The notes: generated from the letters alone by a model not told the origin. DNA of 5,507 bases from Clostridia bacterium (GCA_017631725.1 JAGBSS010000131.1:1-5507), one strand, 5' to 3'; counted from the stretch's first letter, positions 1 to 5,507 are shown. Numbers and translations: made by a program.

Positions 1-123
1 AAAGCAAACGCAGTTAAAGCAATGCTACAAGGCCCTTATGGTGAAGTTTGCCCTGCAACGGCATTGAGAAAACACCCCAACGCAAAAATGTTTTTAGATA
101 TTGATAGCGCAAGTTTAATTTAA
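1..123 (+). CDS. nagB: Glucosamine-6-phosphate deaminase, C-terminal end only (partial)
   Basis: Frame 1 is open from the window edge to a TAA at 121-123 and gives the last 40 residues of a protein. The pattern KANAVKAML-x-GP-x5-CPA-x-ALRKHPNA, then a hydrophobic strand with LD, matches the end of the NagB/GalB family, where the usual form is 'GP...PAS.LQ.HPN....D..AA'. NagB converts glucosamine-6-phosphate to fructose-6-phosphate and ammonia in the cytoplasm. The catalytic residues lie outside the window, so deaminase activity cannot be checked, and a related sugar-phosphate isomerase remains possible. A NagA-like gene two genes downstream supports the deaminase reading. The stop codon overlaps the ribosome binding site of the next gene, which implies one transcript. 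Confidence 0.82.
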   Translation, partial: KANAVKAMLQGPYGEVCPATALRKHPNAKMFLDIDSASLI

Positions 124-132
124 GGAGCAAGT

Positions 133-1107
133 ATGAAAATTATATTTTGTGGTTTTAGACACGGACATATAAACGGACTTTACAACAAGGTTAAACTCGA
201 TAAAGATTTTGAAATTATAGACTGCGTAGAACCAAACGATTTAGCAAGGTCTAATGCAGAAAAAAATTTGGGTGCTACCTTTTCCGGAAAAACTTATCAA
301 GAACTTTTAAATAGCGATATAGAAGTTGTTGCAGTAGGCACAGCATATGGCGACCGTGGAAACGCTATAATTTCTGCTCTTAAAAAAGGCAAGCACGTTA
401 TTGCAGATAAGCCTATTTGCACCACAATGCAAGAACTTGAAGAAATAGAAACACTTTGCAGACAAAACAACTTAAAGGTTTCTTGTCTTTTAGATTTAAG
501 ATATATTCCACAAACCATAAGGGCAAAGGAAATTTTAGATTCTGGCGAACTTGGTGAAATTATAAACGTTTCTTTTACCGGTCAACATTGTATCGACTAC
601 GATAACCGCCCAAGTTGGTATTTTGAAGAAGGTATGCACGGCGGAACAATTAACGACCTTTGTATTCACGGCGTTGATATAGTAAGATATTTAACAGGCA
701 AAGAACTAACTAAAATAGATTTTGCAAGGGTTTGGAACGGCTTTGCAGACAAAACTCCAAACTTTCTTGATTGTGCATATTTTTCCGTTAGGTTAAACGA
801 TATTAGCCTTATTGCAGACATTTCTTACTCTGCCCCATCGCAAGTATTCTCTATGCCCACTTATTGGGACTTTAAGTTTTGGTGCAAAAACGGGCTTTTA
901 ACCTATTGTCTCGTAAACAATAAAATTACTATTTATAAAAATATGGAAACAGAGCCAACAATAATTATTCCCGAAAATTTAGGGGCAGACTGCTTGCAAG
1001 AATTTAAAACTTGCATTGCACAAAACAATAGTTTAATTACAGAAAACGTAATTAAATCTACTAAAATGGCTCTTACAATTCAAGCACAAGCTGATAAGGA
1101 GAACTAA
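133..1107 (+). CDS. Gfo/Idh/MocA-family NAD(P)-dependent oxidoreductase in a nag operon
   Basis: This 324-residue cytoplasmic protein has the family's usual length and two-domain layout. The N-terminal Rossmann domain begins at once (IIFCG-x3-GH, residues 3-12). It carries an acidic residue after the second strand (E33) and the family's cofactor/active-site lysine motif as DKP (92-94), where EKP is most common. The C-terminal alpha/beta domain has GG-x3-D-x3-HG-x-D (170-182), where D175 and H179 match the conserved Asp and His that place the substrate. No signal peptide or membrane segment is seen. The start is well set: AAGGAG at 122-127 lies 5 nt before the ATG and overlaps the upstream stop. 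Such enzymes oxidise or reduce a sugar hydroxyl or keto group; some are glycosidases working through a 3-keto step. Its place between nagB and nagA suggests an amino-sugar derivative as substrate, but the exact reaction cannot be read from the sequence. Confidence 0.85.
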   Translation: MKIIFCGFRHGHINGLYNKVKLDKDFEIIDCVEPNDLARSNAEKNLGATFSGKTYQELLNSDIEVVAVGTAYGDRGNAIISALKKGKHVIADKPICTTMQELEEIETLCRQNNLKVSCLLDLRYIPQTIRAKEILDSGELGEIINVSFTGQHCIDYDNRPSWYFEEGMHGGTINDLCIHGVDIVRYLTGKELTKIDFARVWNGFADKTPNFLDCAYFSVRLNDISLIADISYSAPSQVFSMPTYWDFKFWCKNGLLTYCLVNNKITIYKNMETEPTIIIPENLGADCLQEFKTCIAQNNSLITENVIKSTKMALTIQAQADKEN

Positions 1108-1108
1108 T

Positions 1109-2281
1109 ATGGAAAACTTAAGGCTATCTGGTGGCACGTTAGTCACCGAAAGCCAACTTATTAAAGCAGATCTATTAATTGAAAACGGACTTATAAAAGA
1201 AATTATAGATGAAAGTCAAGTAACACAAGGCTATAAGGTTATAGACTGCTCTAATTTATACGTTTCTGCAGGGTTTATAGATATTCACCAACACGGCGGT
1301 GGCGGTGCAGACTATATGGATGGCGAAAATGATACCTACCTAAAAATTACCGAAGCGCATTTAAAACACGGCACTACAAGTGTTATGCCCACCCTTTTAT
1401 CTGCAACTAAACCTGCGCTTATAAAGGCCGTAGAAGGCTATTTAAGTGCCGAAAAAGATGATAGAATAAGAGCTAACCTTTTAGGCTTGCATTTAGAAGG
1501 CAGATACATTGCTCCAAGCCAAGCAGGTGCTCAAAAGGAAGATAGAATTTCAAATTTTAATAGCCAAGAATATTCTGAAATTATAGAAAAAGCAAACGGC
1601 AGAATAAAACGTTGGAGTGTTGCTCCAGAACTTTTAGGTGCAGAAGAATTTGCAAATTATGCAAATAAAAATGGTATAGTTTTATCTATTGCCCACTCCG
1701 ATGCAGACTTTGATACAACCCTAAAGGCTTTTGACCTTGGTTTTAAACACGTTACCCACTTTTACAGTTGCACAAGTTCTATAGTTAGGAAAAACGGATT
1801 TAGAATTGCAGGTATTGTAGAAGCCACCTATTATTTAGATGATATGAACGTGGAAATTATTGCAGATGGGTGCCACCTTCCACACTCTTTACTAAAACTT
1901 ATTGTTAAACTAAAAGGTGTAGATAACGTTAGCTTAATTACCGATGCTATGCGTGCCGCAGGTGAAAACGTAACGGAAAGTTATTTAGGTAGTTTAGAAG
2001 ACCCATTGCCCGTTGTTATAGAAGATGGCGTTGCCAAGCTTTTAGACAAAAAGGCATTTGGTGGTAGCATTGCCACAAGTGATAGACTTGTTAAAACAAT
2101 GCTTAATGCGGGTGTAGATTTAGTTTCGGCAGTAAAAATGCTAACCGTTAACCCACTTAAACAAATGAACTTAAACGTTAAAAGGGGTAAAATAGAAAAA
2201 GGATATTTTGCAGACCTTTGCGTTTTTGATAAAGACGTAAACGTTAAAAAAGTAATTGTAAACGGCAAAATTGCATATTAA
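1109..2281 (+). CDS. nagA: N-acetylglucosamine-6-phosphate deacetylase, divergent NagA-like
   Basis: This 390-residue amidohydrolase would remove acetate from GlcNAc-6-phosphate, giving glucosamine-6-phosphate for NagB. The family landmarks appear in order: GFID-x-HQHGGGGADYMD with the metal-type HxH (H60, H62); GLHLEG with the metal-ligand Glu (E130); APE (172-174); AHSDA with H196; VTH with H217; ADGCH (252-256); TDAM with the catalytic-type Asp D279; GGS (318-320); and a C-terminal NP...KG-x-I-x-KGYFADL beta-sandwich end. Length is normal. The substrate-side loops differ from the textbook enzyme: GRY replaces GPF after E130, and THFYSCTSSIVRKNGF (216-231) replaces the usual THLFNAM...HR-x-PG. 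AAGGAG at 1096-1101 lies 7 nt before the ATG, and the gap to the upstream stop is 1 bp, so translation is probably coupled. It is the last gene of the operon. The family call is firm; the exact substrate is less so. Confidence 0.88.
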   Translation: MENLRLSGGTLVTESQLIKADLLIENGLIKEIIDESQVTQGYKVIDCSNLYVSAGFIDIHQHGGGGADYMDGENDTYLKITEAHLKHGTTSVMPTLLSATKPALIKAVEGYLSAEKDDRIRANLLGLHLEGRYIAPSQAGAQKEDRISNFNSQEYSEIIEKANGRIKRWSVAPELLGAEEFANYANKNGIVLSIAHSDADFDTTLKAFDLGFKHVTHFYSCTSSIVRKNGFRIAGIVEATYYLDDMNVEIIADGCHLPHSLLKLIVKLKGVDNVSLITDAMRAAGENVTESYLGSLEDPLPVVIEDGVAKLLDKKAFGGSIATSDRLVKTMLNAGVDLVSAVKMLTVNPLKQMNLNVKRGKIEKGYFADLCVFDKDVNVKKVIVNGKIAY

Positions 2282-2296
2282 TTAAGTAAAACAAAC

Positions 2297-2325
2297 AAAG
2301 GCTAGCGATTAGTGCTAGCCTTTTT
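2297..2325. terminator. Rho-independent terminator, probably bidirectional, between convergent genes
   Basis: A perfect 10-bp stem (AAAGGCTAGC, 2297-2306, pairing with GCTAGCCTTT, 2314-2323) with a 7-nt loop is followed on the plus strand by TTTTT, GG and TTTTT. It starts 16 bases after the nagA-like stop and ends the nag operon. Read on the minus strand, the same stem is followed by a weaker T-rich tract (TTTGTTTGTTTTA), placed 18 bases after the hydrogenase stop. It may therefore stop both transcripts. Confidence 0.92.
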
Positions 2326-2342
2326 GGTTTTTATTATTCTTC

Positions 2343-3791
2343 TTATTTTTTGCCGTGAGTTTTTTCGTATTCGGTTACGGCACTTTTAATATCTGGCAAT
2401 TTAGAAGTTTTGCCGTGCTTTTCTACTTCTATTTTATTTCTTTCGCCGTGAGTTAAGCACCCTGCCCCACCAATGCAACCACCAACACAAGCCATACCTT
2501 CTATAAAGTTGCCATCTAAAATTTTCTTTTGCGCTTTCATTAACGCAATACGGCAAGCCTCTATACCATCGCAAGAAACGGCTTTTAAATCAAAGTTTTT
2601 AAGTCCGCTTTCTTTTAAGCTTTCAGCAACCGCCTCTGATAGCCCGCAATTTCTTGCAAAAATTCTGCCATAGTAAGAAGCATTTTCAAGGTTTTCTTCT
2701 TGCAAACTGCCAACGTCTATTTCCTTACTATCAAATAGCGCCTGAAGTTCTTCAAAGGTAATAACGCTATCCACGTAAGGAGCAACTTCTTCTTGTTTAA
2801 ACTCCATTTTTTTAGCCGTGCAAGGCCCAATAAATACGACTTTGCAAGTTGGGTCTTCTTCTTTAATTCTTTTAGAAATGGTGGCAAACGGAGAAAGTGT
2901 GTGTGAAACGTATTCTTTTAAGTCTGGAAACTGCTTTTTAACGTAAGACACAAACGCAGGGCAACAAGAACTTGTCAAAAAGCCCTTTTCGCTTAATTCT
3001 TCTGCTTCTAAAAGCGCAACCATATCTGCACCTAAAGCCGCCTCGGTCACTTTATAAAAACCAAGTTCTTTAATGCCTTTTATAACTTGGCCAAGTTTCG
3101 CATAAACAAATTGGCTTGATATTGCAGGAGCAACAACTGCGTGAACTTTATATTTAGTGTTGTTTTCACTGCTTTTAATTAAATTTATAACGTCTAAAAT
3201 ATAAGACTTATCGTTTATAGCACCCCAAGGGCATTGGTAAACACACGCACCGCAAGAAATACACTTTTCATCGTTAATAACGGCAGTATGGTCTTCACCA
3301 GAGGTGATAGCCTTAACTTTGCACGCCATTTCGCAAGGACGCTTTAAGTTTCTTATTGCCCCGTAAGGGCATACTTTAGCACAAAGACCGCAGTCTACAC
3401 ACTTGCTTTTATCTATATGTGCTTTTTGTTGATGGTCAAAAGTTATAGCATCTTTTTTACAAGCATCTTCGCATCTGTGGGAAAGACAACCCCTGCAATA
3501 ATCGGTAACTTCATAGCCACTCATTGGGCACTCATCACAGGCGATATCAATAACTTCTATAGCATTTTTATTATCTTTATTGCCACCCATTGCAAGCTTA
3601 ATTCTTTCCATAACTATTGCTTGCTCTTTATAAATACAGCATCTCATAGTAGGTTCTTTTTTGGTAACTATCATTTTAGGAATATTAACCAAATTTTCCT
3701 GCAAAGTGCCTTCCCATGCAAATTTTGCCACGGCTTTTAAAACTTTATATTTTAAATGTTGAACTTTTGTATCGAACTTTTTCATATCCAT
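2343..3791 (-). CDS. Monomeric [FeFe] hydrogenase, group B-like
   Basis: This 482-residue cytoplasmic enzyme should couple ferredoxin oxidation to H2 formation, or the reverse. Residues 1-95 are a lysine-rich lead with C51, C52, C85 and C88. Residues 99-192 form a ferredoxin-like region: C99-x2-C102-x4-C107-x3-C111, C131-x2-C134-x2-C137-x3-CP, C153-x3-C157 and C177-x2-C180-x2-C183-x3-CP. The H-cluster domain follows, with L1 as TSSCCPAF (273-280), L2 as GPCTAKKME (322-330) and L3 as GMACVGGCIGGAGCL (432-446). By alignment, the cluster ligands are C277, C324, C435 and C439, and C276 is the proton-relay Cys. G before PC in L2 and the altered end of L3 set it apart from group A enzymes (MPC-x2-K-x2-E and GGGQP) and fit group B. 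No partner subunit or HydE/F/G maturase gene is in the window. Numbering uses the first ATG; a second ATG two codons later (3785-3783) is better placed for the AGG site and is probably the real start. Confidence 0.93.
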   Translation of the reverse strand: MDMKKFDTKVQHLKYKVLKAVAKFAWEGTLQENLVNIPKMIVTKKEPTMRCCIYKEQAIVMERIKLAMGGNKDNKNAIEVIDIACDECPMSGYEVTDYCRGCLSHRCEDACKKDAITFDHQQKAHIDKSKCVDCGLCAKVCPYGAIRNLKRPCEMACKVKAITSGEDHTAVINDEKCISCGACVYQCPWGAINDKSYILDVINLIKSSENNTKYKVHAVVAPAISSQFVYAKLGQVIKGIKELGFYKVTEAALGADMVALLEAEELSEKGFLTSSCCPAFVSYVKKQFPDLKEYVSHTLSPFATISKRIKEEDPTCKVVFIGPCTAKKMEFKQEEVAPYVDSVITFEELQALFDSKEIDVGSLQEENLENASYYGRIFARNCGLSEAVAESLKESGLKNFDLKAVSCDGIEACRIALMKAQKKILDGNFIEGMACVGGCIGGAGCLTHGERNKIEVEKHGKTSKLPDIKSAVTEYEKTHGKK

Positions 3792-3793
3792 TA

Positions 3794-3796
3794 CCT
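3794..3796 (-). promoter_or_regulatory. Weak ribosome binding site that favours the second ATG of the hydrogenase
   Basis: A short AGG core lies 2 nt before the first ATG (3791-3789), too close to work, and 8 nt before the second in-frame ATG (3785-3783), which is normal spacing. This favours a 480-residue protein starting MKKFDTK. The site is much weaker than those of the nag genes or of the permease. Confidence 0.5.
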
Positions 3797-3812
3797 ATTT
3801 TAAACTATCTAT

Positions 3813-3830
3813 ATTTTAACACATTAAAAT
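3813..3830. promoter_or_regulatory. Inverted repeat over the hydrogenase -10 box, candidate Rex-like operator
   Basis: ATTTTAA-CACA-TTAAAAT is a perfect 7-bp inverted repeat with a 4-base centre. It covers the whole -10 box and part of the spacer of the hydrogenase promoter, so a bound protein would block RNA polymerase. The layout equals that of Rex sites (TTGTTAA-N4-TTAACAA as usually given), with five of seven bases matching in each arm, including the inner TTAA. Rex senses NADH/NAD+ and is known to control fermentation and hydrogenase genes in clostridia. The region is very AT-rich, so the repeat could be chance. Confidence 0.4.
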
Positions 3831-3841
3831 TATAATTTCAA
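3813..3841 (-). promoter_or_regulatory. Sigma-A-type promoter of the hydrogenase gene
   Basis: On the minus strand, TTGAAA (3841-3836) is followed by exactly 17 bases and then TAAAAT (3818-3813), with a TGT just before the -10 box (extended -10, TGn). This is five of six -35 consensus bases and five of six -10 bases at ideal spacing. Transcription would start near 3806, leaving a leader of about 15-20 bases. The hydrogenase can thus be expressed independently of the permease gene upstream of it. Confidence 0.7.
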
Positions 3842-3854
3842 CCATACTAATAAA

Positions 3855-5156
3855 CTAAAGCACTAAATTTAAGGCTAATAGCCCAGATATTATTGTTGGA
3901 ATTGCAATAATTGCACCATATTTTAAAAATTTAGCGTAGGAAAATTTAATTTCGTGTTTTTTAAGCATTCCACTCCACATTATACCTGCAAGTGCGCCAA
4001 TAGGCGTTAAAAAAGCACCCACGTTAGAGCCAATTACCGTTGCGTAAATTGCACCCGTTTGACAAGCACCTGTAAGCGGAGAAATAAGGTTGCAAAATAG
4101 CACGGACATTGGAATGTTGTTTATAACGTTAGCCGAAAGGAAAGAAGATATTCCATACGTAAAAATAGTGTTTTTATTACCTAAAAGTAACGAAAGTTTT
4201 TCCGTTACCCCATGATTATTAAATGATAAAATTATAATAAACATAGAAATAACAAAAGGAATAAGTTGCCATGGCGCACGTTTTAGTGTGCGTAACATTT
4301 CCGTTGGCTTATGCTTTTTTGCTATGCATAATGCACCGATTACAACAACTAAAGAAACCGCCGCCACAAGTGAAACTAAATACATTTCCACCCCTAAATA
4401 AGGCCCTATTGCAAGCACTACAACGCATATTGCTAAAAGTATTAATCCTATAACTAAAAAGGGCTTATTTTTAATTTCTGCATTTTCTTGGCTATACTCT
4501 ATACTTTTACAAAGTTGCTTTCTAAACACCAAATAAAGCATTAAAAATGCAACTAACGAGCAGGCTAAAGTTGGCAGAATCATAACCTTAAAATATTGTA
4601 AAAAGTTTATCCCGTAAGACGTTGCTATAAATATATTAGTGGGATTGCCTATAATTAAGGTCATACTCATTGTATTTGCCGCAACAAACTCTGTAACAAG
4701 ATATGGCAAAGGATTTATTTTTGCGTTTTTAGCAAAATGGCAAATAAACGGAGTAAAGGTTAAAACTATTATATCGTTGCTTGTAAAAACGGTTAAAATA
4801 GAAACAATTATGTAAAGCCAAATAAACAACTTTTTTTGGCTGTGTTTTGCAAGTTTTAAGGTTTTGCAGGCTAAATAACTAAAAAAGCCCACTTCATCTA
4901 AAAATACCGAAAGTATGGTCATACATATAAATAAAACCAAAATTTTTATAGGGTTAACAGACGTATTAGCCGTAAATTCTTTTAAAAGTTCCTTTAAACC
5001 TATTCCACCAAAGCATAGCATAAAAATTGCACCAATAAGTGCAATTACCCAATAAGAATCTAACTTTATTTTCCCAATTTTAATATTAGGGAATTTAAGC
5101 ACCGATGCAGTTACTCCAACCGCAGTAAGCGCCCCAATAATTATAACGGCAGTCAT
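3855..5156 (-). CDS. ArsB/NhaD-like membrane permease (ion transporter superfamily)
   Basis: This 433-residue protein is almost entirely hydrophobic, with roughly ten to twelve membrane spans and few charged loops. It shows the two related halves of the ArsB/NhaD/SLC13-type ion transporters. In the first half, TSNDIIVLTFTP (125-136) is followed by AANTMSMTLIIGNPTNI (159-175), the family's GNPTN signature. In the second half, SANVINNIP (341-349) is followed by IGSNVGAFLTPIGALA (375-390). A long hydrophilic loop lies near 212-232. Length is usual for ArsB-like permeases. AAGGAAGGG (5169-5161) lies 4 nt before the ATG, so the start is secure. The ion is unknown: arsenite, a carboxylate, another anion, or Na+/H+ exchange are all possible, and there is no arsR or arsC nearby. 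The gene reads toward the hydrogenase with a 63-bp gap and no terminator, so readthrough is possible. Confidence 0.85.
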   Translation of the reverse strand: MTAVIIIGALTAVGVTASVLKFPNIKIGKIKLDSYWVIALIGAIFMLCFGGIGLKELLKEFTANTSVNPIKILVLFICMTILSVFLDEVGFFSYLACKTLKLAKHSQKKLFIWLYIIVSILTVFTSNDIIVLTFTPFICHFAKNAKINPLPYLVTEFVAANTMSMTLIIGNPTNIFIATSYGINFLQYFKVMILPTLACSLVAFLMLYLVFRKQLCKSIEYSQENAEIKNKPFLVIGLILLAICVVVLAIGPYLGVEMYLVSLVAAVSLVVVIGALCIAKKHKPTEMLRTLKRAPWQLIPFVISMFIIILSFNNHGVTEKLSLLLGNKNTIFTYGISSFLSANVINNIPMSVLFCNLISPLTGACQTGAIYATVIGSNVGAFLTPIGALAGIMWSGMLKKHEIKFSYAKFLKYGAIIAIPTIISGLLALNLVL

Positions 5157-5169
5157 AAAACCCTTCCTT

Positions 5170-5184
5170 ACGGCATTTAGCCGT
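5170..5184 (-). other. Small hairpin next to the permease ribosome binding site
   Basis: In the minus-strand leader, ACGGC-TAAAT-GCCGT forms a 5-bp, GC-rich stem with a 5-base loop. Its 3' arm directly abuts the AAGGAAGGG ribosome binding site. It could influence initiation or protect the 5' end, but it is short and may be chance. Confidence 0.3.
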
Positions 5185-5189
5185 TAAAA

Positions 5190-5218
5190 ATTTTATCACT
5201 ATAACCACAAAAACGCAA
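5190..5218 (-). promoter_or_regulatory. Likely promoter of the permease gene
   Basis: On the minus strand, TTGCGT (5218-5213), a 17-base spacer and TAAAAT (5195-5190) are seen, with TGA just before the -10 box (extended -10). The -35 box matches only at its TTG, so the extended -10 would do most of the work. The predicted start near 5183 falls at the hairpin before the ribosome binding site. Confidence 0.5.
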
Positions 5219-5280
5219 CTAAAGAAAGGATATAAATTATTTAAAGTTATTAATATATGCTTAAATAGCGCTTTTGTGAA

Positions 5281-5295
5281 CATACTTTTAGTATG
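5281..5295 (+). repeat. Short inverted repeat ending at the start codon of the right-edge gene
   Basis: CATAC-TTTTA-GTATG is a perfect 5-bp inverted repeat with a 5-base loop, and its last three bases are the proposed ATG. As RNA it would pair the start codon. The stem is AT-rich and short, so stability is doubtful. Confidence 0.3.
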
Positions 5296-5507
5296 GGGTA
5301 TTTTAATTATCACGCAAAGGCGAAAGAATTAATAAAACTTGGCAAACTTGTAGATTTTTATTTTACAGAAAAATATAAAAACATTTCCCCTGCCCTTGTT
5401 TTAATATTTAATAATTGTTCTCACCCCGTAATGCCAATTCGTGCACATAGGTTTAAAGAATATCTACCTATTTTAGAAGAGTGGTGCAAGAAAAATAATA
5501 AAGAAAA
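5293..5507 (+). CDS. Short uncharacterised protein, 3' end beyond the window
   Basis: An ATG at 5293 opens a frame with no stop to the window edge, giving 71 codons. It is divergent to the permease gene. The first residues are MGYFNYHAKAKELIKLGK. A hydrophobic strand follows, NISPALVLIF (30-39), and then PVMPIRAHRFKEYLPIL (45-61) and a lysine-rich tail (CKKNNKE, 65-71). This looks like a small, basic, single-domain cytoplasmic protein close to its end; no signal peptide or membrane span is seen. Its codon use (TTA, AAA, ATA) matches the neighbours. The pattern recalls small hypothetical proteins of Firmicutes, from memory only, and no function can be given. No other in-frame ATG lies between the upstream TAG (5266-5268) and this start, and there is no clear Shine-Dalgarno site. 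Confidence in a real gene rests on the well-formed protein pattern. Confidence 0.65.
   Translation, partial: MGYFNYHAKAKELIKLGKLVDFYFTEKYKNISPALVLIFNNCSHPVMPIRAHRFKEYLPILEEWCKKNNKE

Noticed and set aside
297..518. Minus-strand reading frame of 73 codons inside the oxidoreductase gene
   Set aside because: It lies wholly antisense to a well-supported gene, has a cysteine- and serine-rich composition without family features, and lacks a ribosome binding site of note.
1981..2268. Minus-strand reading frame of 95 codons inside the nagA-like gene
   Set aside because: It is antisense to the conserved C-terminal part of NagA, and its Ser/Thr/Leu-rich protein is typical of the complement of an AT-rich gene.
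2473..2673. Plus-strand reading frame of 66 codons opposite the 3' half of the hydrogenase gene
   Set aside because: It is antisense to the conserved L3 region and has no plausible ribosome binding site or recognisable motif.
3417..3740. Plus-strand reading frame of 107 codons opposite the hydrogenase
   Set aside because: It is antisense to the iron-sulfur region; its Phe/Ile/His-rich sequence has no motif and comes from complementing the Cys- and Lys-rich strand.
4271..4453. Plus-strand reading frame of 60 codons opposite the permease
   Set aside because: It is antisense to a membrane-protein gene, with low complexity and no family pattern.
5221..5268. Very AT-rich stretch in the divergent intergenic region, considered as an origin, attachment site or second promoter
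   Set aside because: It has no repeated boxes, direct repeats or clear -35/-10 pair for the plus-strand gene. TAATAT and TATAAA strings are expected by chance in such AT-rich DNA.
5095..5313. Minus-strand reading frame of 72 codons across the permease start and its promoter
   Set aside because: It overlaps the permease start in another frame and covers the promoter and leader. It begins inside the divergent gene and shows no conserved pattern.

Overview
The window is AT-rich DNA with Firmicutes-type signals: strong AAGGAG-like Shine-Dalgarno sites, sigma-A-type promoters with extended -10 elements, and heavy use of TTA, AAA and ATA codons. Tryptophan is TGG throughout, so the standard code fits. 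An [FeFe] hydrogenase with many iron-sulfur cysteines indicates a strict anaerobe. The best guess is a fermentative, possibly gut-dwelling, Clostridia-like bacterium. The species cannot be named from this sequence.

Left part (1-2325, plus strand): the 3' end of an amino-sugar catabolic operon. It holds the C-terminus of a glucosamine-6-phosphate deaminase (NagB-like), a Gfo/Idh/MocA-type NAD(P)-dependent oxidoreductase, and a divergent N-acetylglucosamine-6-phosphate deacetylase (NagA-like). The genes are separated by 9 bp and 1 bp, each with a strong ribosome binding site, and the operon ends at a clear hairpin terminator. NagA followed by NagB would turn GlcNAc-6-phosphate into fructose-6-phosphate, acetate and ammonia. 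The oxidoreductase between them suggests the substrate may be a modified amino sugar or glycoside; that is inference.

Middle part (2343-3791, minus strand): a convergent gene for a monomeric, group B-like [FeFe] hydrogenase with an unusual TSSCCP H-cluster loop and an N-terminus rich in [4Fe-4S] motifs. Its short upstream region holds a near-ideal promoter. The -10 box of that promoter lies inside an 18-bp inverted repeat with the layout of a Rex (NADH/NAD+ sensor) operator.

Right part (3855-5507): a minus-strand ArsB/NhaD-like membrane permease upstream of the hydrogenase, with its own promoter and ribosome binding site. Divergent to it, and cut by the window edge, is a short uncharacterised gene at 5293-5507. 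No RNA gene, CRISPR array, insertion sequence or phage element was seen. A plausible common theme is fermentation: amino sugars feed glycolysis, and excess reductant leaves as H2. Nothing in the sequence proves that the two halves are co-regulated.
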